Below are positions 58,101 through 64,000 of a DNA stretch of 64,000 nt, one piece after another. The notes under the pieces are model-generated. The model did not search any database and was not told the DNA's origin. It worked only from the letters and a program-made list of their open reading frames with translations. The stretch covers positions 589,248 through 653,247 of the forward strand of contig JAEVLN010000024.1 in assembly GCA_018350325.1 (NCBI GenBank). Reading direction: 5' to 3'. A program made the position numbers and the translations under genes. How positions within the stretch are numbered: the first letter of the stretch is position 1; each line of letters starts with the position of its first letter. Origin of the DNA: Globodera rostochiensis (lineage: Eukaryota; Nematoda; Chromadorea; Rhabditida; Heteroderidae).

Positions 58101-60097
58101 GGAGTTAATGAGCCAAAAATGAGATAAAAAAAAGGTTAGAAACATTGTAATATTCTAATCCAATAAGATTTGCATTTATATGAAATAAAAAATAAAAATT
58201 GAATCAATGAATAAATTAAAAGATATTTATTTCAACCAACAAATATAAACAAATTTACTGTTATTGCAATGAAAAACAATTATATTCTCATGTTAATGAA
58301 TAGAGTTATGTTTAATAAACTTTAGTAAACTCCGAAAGGTCAATTTAAGCAGATTTTGAGTCAGAAATATATGAATATGACGAAAGCATCGAGTGTAAAA
58401 ATATTTAAAAAATTAAAAATAAAGTATAATACAACATTTATAACGAAAAATTCTAAAATAAAGGCATTAAAAAATTAAATGTTAAATTATATTGCATAAA
58501 ATAAGTATTTAAAATATAAAAGCATTGGGACATACATCCTAAAAAATAATACTTTTACAAGCTTTTTAAAAGTTTAAACATAACAAAATACACAAATAAT
58601 TCAACGTTAAAAATGGTCTAAAACAGCATAAATTCGTCAACTTTAGGCTTTTAGTACCGCCTGGCGTGCCGATAGGCGCCGCCGGAAGAAATTTGAAGTT
58701 TTAAAGGCTTTTGATGCGAAACTTTGTCTAAAATTTCGCCAAAATCAATCGTTTTTTATCACAAATTTCCCGTTAAAACTAGGGTTGCCGCCGGGGGGAG
58801 GGACGGGTTCGGACGGGGACGTGGAAAACCGGGGATCCCCGGCCATTCTCATCCCCGTCCCCGTTCCCCGGTTTGCCCATCCACGAAAACGGGGATCCCC
58901 GGTGCTCATCCCCGGCCGGGGACGGGGATGAAAATGCACCCCTAAAGATGGCATCACATCAGAAATTTTAATGATGACATGACTTACTGTTTGGATTTTG
59001 GTTGAGACGTGTTTTTTGACAAGGGATTTACATCCTTTTAAGGTAAATCCACAAGTGAGTTGATGTCCTTTTACTGCATAAGTAGTTACAAGCCCGGGAC
59101 CGTTAGAAGGTGTGAAAATGATTGATTGGTTTTTTCGGGGCTGTCACTTTTGAGCCCGTGCCTATTGGGCCTTCCGGGGGTTGATTAATGGGGTTTGGGG
59201 GAGGGGTTTCTTTGAAGTTTGCCGCCTGGGGCTCGGACCGTCGCCAGTGCGCGAAGTTTTTGCGCACTGTTGGGGGAGGGGTTTCTTTGAAGTTTGCGAG
59301 CCGTGATTAAAGGGTTTGGGGGGGGGGGGGGGAGTAATTAATGAGTTTCGTGGGGAGGGGGGTGGGGGGTGAAAATGATTAATGGATTTTGTAGTGGGGT
59401 TACGGTAGGGAAGAGAGTGAGGGGGAGGGGAGGATGGTGTTTCGTGGACGCAGGAGGGAGGGGGACGGCGTCGCTTGGGAGGAAGGGGGGGGGGGTTAGG
59501 GAGGCGATGGGTTTGTTGAGCAGGATTAAGAGGGGAAGATAGCGTCGCGTGGACGGAGAAAGACGATAAACCAACAAAGAAACTTTTTGCCCACTCCACC
59601 ACTACGGCCAAAATGTTCAAAGGCAGATAACATCAATGTGCAGAGATGGATTTGTTATGTGTGAATAAATAAAAGAAAGAATAACGGTTGGGTGTTCTAC
59701 GATTGTGGAGGGGGGGGCGATTGGCCGACCATAGTGTCCGGTCGGTCATTTTCTGCCACCAACCGTCGAAATGGAATGGATCAACTTTAACTGCTCCAAC
59801 TGCGATTCGGGTCTTCTCTGCTATCGGCCGAATTTGTATTCGAAACCGATTTTGTGCCTTCACAGCAGCATCAAAAATCTCACTGATTTTCTGCGTGTTG
59901 GACAAACAACAACAACAACAACAACGACGACAGAAGCGGCGACAATGCTCAAATGCGAAACAAATTTGAGCACACTGATTGTGATTTGCAGGTGCTCGTT
60001 GCAGTGCTGTTTTTTGCACAGGTTGGTTGTTTTTAGGCTATCCATTTCGTTTTTTTTTTACTTCCAAATCCAAATTGTTCAGGCTGTGCATTTTGGG

Positions 60098-60481
60098 ATG
60101 AAGTTGCGCCATGCTCTGGCAAATCGCGCGTTCAAAAAACAAATGCTGCGCCGTCACAGTCAGAGTAAGTTTTACGTTTTTTTAGAAAGTTTTACGCTTT
60201 TTTTATTCGTTTGTTAATTAGTGTTTACAGGAATGAACAGCAACCGCCGTCTGCGTGCAGGACAAATGCCGCCACCATTGGTCTTGCCAGAAATGTTGGC
60301 AAACATTTCACTGCGACCAACAGGCACCAACTTGACGGGCCAGGTAGGATTTCTCTTTCTCTTGTCTCTCGAAGTTTTTTTTTCTTTCAAGGTCACGGTG
60401 CAAAAAGAGGAGCCTGTGTACGATATGCCCCCTTCCGCTATCGAAGTGCACCTTGAGAACGAAGATGAAGGAAAATGTTGA
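60098..60481 (+). CDS. Three-exon gene, 89-aa protein (unit 2 copy)
   Basis: Exons 60098-60164, 60231-60343 and 60392-60481. I see no difference from the unit 1 gene at 47073-47456, introns included, so the splice structure and reading frame are preserved. Confidence 0.5.
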
Positions 60482-61489
<1,008 letters not shown>

Positions 61490-62220
61490 ATGGCAATCAA
61501 TATGTCCGACAAAAAATCCTTAGTCAATCAAATCATCGGGCAAGCGGACATCACTGTAACAACAAGCGGTATAACTTTGAGCGGACCCCGTCTGTCCACT
61601 CCCCGCTTCATTCCGTTTGATGAAAGTGGTCGGTGCCGCTCCTGCAAGCAACAGAGGTTGAGGTCGACACAATGACGACCAAGGAGGGAATCACTTTGTG
61701 GTGTACACGCATCGATAAAACTCAGTTCATCCCATTTGATGTCGTCTACGACCTACCTGGCCATTGTTTTTTCCGTGTGAAAAACAAAGCCAGGGTGTTC
61801 AATGTCCAGTACAGCGACATACCATCTGACACCTGTGACATTCAGCTCGGCCACCAAGATGATGATGATGACGAACGAGCGTTAAAAAGAAAGGCAAAGG
61901 TTGCCCTCGATTTGGTGGAGCAGGGACTAATTGCGGATGCTATGCAAGATAACATGCGCTGGAAGAAAGCCAAAGCTGCGTTCAATGTGCTAGGCAATTT
62001 GTTATTGACTGAATCGATAGACAACAGTAAAAAAACGTCAGGACCAGTAAATGGACCCCAACAACTCATCTTCAAAGAAGGAGAACAACAACAAGAAGGA
62101 GAAGAAGTAAATAAGCAAGAAGAGGGAAAGACATACGAAAAGGATGGTGATAATGGGGAAATTGACAAAACTCTTGATGAGTTCTTTAGCAGTATTAAAG
62201 CATCCACAACCATGATGTAA
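61490..62220 (+). pseudogene. 243-aa gene of the virus-like block, broken by a one-base deletion
   Basis: Copy of 48465-49196 with one A missing from a short A-run at about 61645, within the CRSC-coding segment. The original frame then stops after 61 residues (61490-61675). The remainder stays open in the shifted frame (to 62220), so the break removes the N-terminal repeat from the rest of the protein. One further difference at 62208 (C in unit 1, A here) is in the third position of a threonine codon and is silent. Because the change lies in a homopolymer, a sequencing error is a real alternative to true inactivation. Confidence 0.7.
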
Positions 62221-62243
62221 ATGATTCCCCTTCACTATTTAAA

Positions 62244-62951
62244 TTGACTTTTTCTTTTCTAAATTCAATCTTCACAATGCTTAACTCGCAAACCTTCAGT
62301 AATAAAGATATTTGTTTCAAATTACCTTGTGGGATAATTATTTCTGGGCCCTCGTCATCGGGAAAAACTCAATTTTTATTAAAATTTATTGCTGAATCGG
62401 ATCAACTAATTACTCCAAAACCTGTCTCCATACTCTACTGTTTTGGAGAAATGAACTCGACAGTGCCGGTGCTTCAAAAAGCGGGTGTAGATGTTTATGC
62501 AGGTGTCCCATCGGAGGAGTTAATTAAACAACTACCCAAGCCTTTGTTGTTAATTCTCGATGATCTAATGCTCAGCATTGAAGAAAGATATCTTTCCGAA
62601 TTATTCACCAAAAAATCCCACCACCACAACTTCGCGGTGGTGTTTGTCACTCAAAATTTGTTTGAGCGAAAGATCAAAGTTGCCCGTATGTCCGCCCAAT
62701 ACCTTGTATTGATGCGGGCTCCCAACTCACTGTTGTCTATCCGCAACGTTGGAGTCCAACTCTTCCCGCGTCAGCTTGACTTTTTCCTTGATGCCTACCG
62801 GAAAGCAACCGCTCGTCCTTATGGCTATTTGCTGATCGATATGCACGCGTCATCAGACCCGGCGCTCCGGCTCCGAACCAGCATAGTTAAAAATGAGCAG
62901 GAAGAGGATGAAGGAACAGTTGTATTCATTCCAAAAAATGGAGCAGCATAA
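62244..62951 (+). CDS. A32/FtsK-HerA-like DNA-packaging ATPase (unit 2 copy)
   Basis: Protein identical to the 49220-49927 copy: GPSSSGKT at 35-42, LILDD at 103-107, VTQNLF at 135-140. Spacing to neighbours is unchanged. The gene is intact even though its upstream partner is broken in this unit. Confidence 0.9.
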   Translation: MTFSFLNSIFTMLNSQTFSNKDICFKLPCGIIISGPSSSGKTQFLLKFIAESDQLITPKPVSILYCFGEMNSTVPVLQKAGVDVYAGVPSEELIKQLPKPLLLILDDLMLSIEERYLSELFTKKSHHHNFAVVFVTQNLFERKIKVARMSAQYLVLMRAPNSLLSIRNVGVQLFPRQLDFFLDAYRKATARPYGYLLIDMHASSDPALRLRTSIVKNEQEEDEGTVVFIPKNGAA

Positions 62952-63312
62952 ACAAGAAATAAAAGTTGGTGAACTGATCAGAGAGAATTCAAATTGGCTT
63001 TGTGCCTTGTCGAAAACGCGATCCACGAAAAAGTGCAAGAAGTTGATCAAAAAAGCGAGCCCCGATCAGTTACTGTCACTAGTGGAAATTTGTTTGAACC
63101 TTGTCGCTTCACGTTTTAAATTGACTACTCGTCAGAAAAAACGGTTAATACCCTATGTAAATATTGTACGCCGGATGAGCAGAGCGAGAAGTGAGCGAGG
63201 CACGAGACGAGTGCTTGTGCAGAAAGGATCGGGATTTGGAGGATTGTTCGCTGCCCTTTTAACACCCGTCTTAATTGAATTAGCCAAATCTGCTGTTTCC
63301 AAAAACGCATAA
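62893..63312 (+). CDS. Small basic protein with hydrophobic C-terminus (unit 2 copy)
   Basis: Identical to 49869-50288. It overlaps the ATPase end; the internal ATG at 62938 would give the shorter overlap. Confidence 0.6.
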   Translation: MSRKRMKEQLYSFQKMEQHKQEIKVGELIRENSNWLCALSKTRSTKKCKKLIKKASPDQLLSLVEICLNLVASRFKLTTRQKKRLIPYVNIVRRMSRARSERGTRRVLVQKGSGFGGLFAALLTPVLIELAKSAVSKNA

Positions 63313-63347
63313 ATACCGCGCAAAATTGTTTCACATTCATTTATAAA

Positions 63348-64000
63348 ATGGCAAATAAATTTATTCTCATTCCACAAGAAATGTATCGCGGTCTCACTGC
63401 AGCGTCAGACACAGGTGACATCAATTTGGACGCTGTTCGGCACGATTTGGACAAAGCCAGGGGTGAACGGGCAAATCCATCGACAAAAAATGTTCACTAT
63501 AGCCAACAGCTTCGGCGTTATTTACAAATGAGAAAGGAAAATGCGGACAGGCCGACCAAAGTTGAATTAACCAAAGGGATAAGCGTATTGCTTAAACGAG
63601 GTGGGGAAGACGGAGATGGTGAAGTTGTTGGTACCCCACCCGCTCCTCCACCACCACCATCACCACCTCCGCCTGATAAACACACTCGTCGTCACCCAAA
63701 TCCCCAAGACAACAGTCCTTCGCCACATGACAATGGTCCTCCCCCTCGCCCACCACGTCCTCCAAGACCTCGAAAAACTACGTCTTCTCGTCGTAGAATT
63801 GGCCGTTTACAACAAAGGAGGCAAACGCGTCACGATGTACAAAGGCCACCATTACCTCAAGATGTAGCTGCTGCTGCTGCTGCTCCATTACCCGAGAGTG
63901 ATGAAGATGATGACTATATGTTGGAAAGTGGATATAGGCTACCGGCACCCTCCCAATACTACGGAGATTTACCCGTGCTGCCTGACAATGCGAATGAGAT
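63348..64000 (+). CDS. Proline-rich virion-type protein, partial (unit 2 copy)
   Basis: The frame from the ATG at 63348 is open to the window end, corresponding to 50324-50976 in unit 1, with no difference seen. The frame break found at 51007-51025 in unit 1 would fall about 31 bases beyond the window, so its presence in this unit is unknown. Confidence 0.6.
   Translation, partial: MANKFILIPQEMYRGLTAASDTGDINLDAVRHDLDKARGERANPSTKNVHYSQQLRRYLQMRKENADRPTKVELTKGISVLLKRGGEDGDGEVVGTPPAPPPPPSPPPPDKHTRRHPNPQDNSPSPHDNGPPPRPPRPPRPRKTTSSRRRIGRLQQRRQTRHDVQRPPLPQDVAAAAAAPLPESDEDDDYMLESGYRLPAPSQYYGDLPVLPDNANE

Overview
The window is strongly AT-rich animal DNA, most likely from a nematode or another small invertebrate. 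The evidence is indirect: introns of 45-66 bases with GTAAGT/GTAAGA-type donors and TTTCAG/TTTACAG-type acceptors, many non-autonomous DNA transposons, and a Maverick/Polinton-type virus-like gene block. I cannot name the species, and I see no rRNA, tRNA or CRISPR array.

Positions 1-39104 are AT-rich, gene-poor DNA crowded with repeats. The best-defined are hAT-type MITEs with terminal inverted repeats (TIRs) and perfect 8-bp target duplications: 5715-6153, and 6674-8024 with a second element nested inside it at 6832-7585. Others are a small TIR element at 19633-19801 whose empty paralogous site lies at 20842-20849, a mariner-like MITE with 26-bp perfect TIRs at 26094-26864, a GC-rich hairpin family (20215, 20494, 35759, 45639, 58666), several diverged duplications and short minisatellites. 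Between them lie short coding-looking islands with possible splice sites (for example 12654-12777, 23206-23354, 27673-27783, and an ankyrin-like piece at 4812-4894). They could be exons of intron-rich genes or relics; I cannot assign functions.

From 39105 to the end the window is a tandem duplication with a period of about 13,028 bases. Unit 1 is 39105-52132 and unit 2 is 52133-64000, cut by the window edge. I found only seven differences between the units, four of them length changes in homopolymers. The duplication is therefore either very recent or an assembly or haplotype artefact.

Each unit has an AT-rich left half without clear genes and a GC-richer right half. The right half begins with a G-rich tract and a three-exon gene of unknown function (47073-47456, +). 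A second three-exon gene follows on the other strand (47866-48244). A 220-bp divergent promoter region then leads into a compact, head-to-tail plus-strand block: a 243-aa protein with an internal repeat, an A32/FtsK-HerA-like packaging ATPase (49220-49927), a small basic protein with a hydrophobic tail, a proline-rich protein split over two reading frames, and the N-terminal part of a Maverick-type rve integrase. The unit junction cuts the integrase just before its catalytic domain. DNA polymerase B, capsid proteins and protease are absent from the window, so this is part of an element. Unit 2 repeats the block to the window end and carries a one-base deletion that breaks the 243-aa gene.
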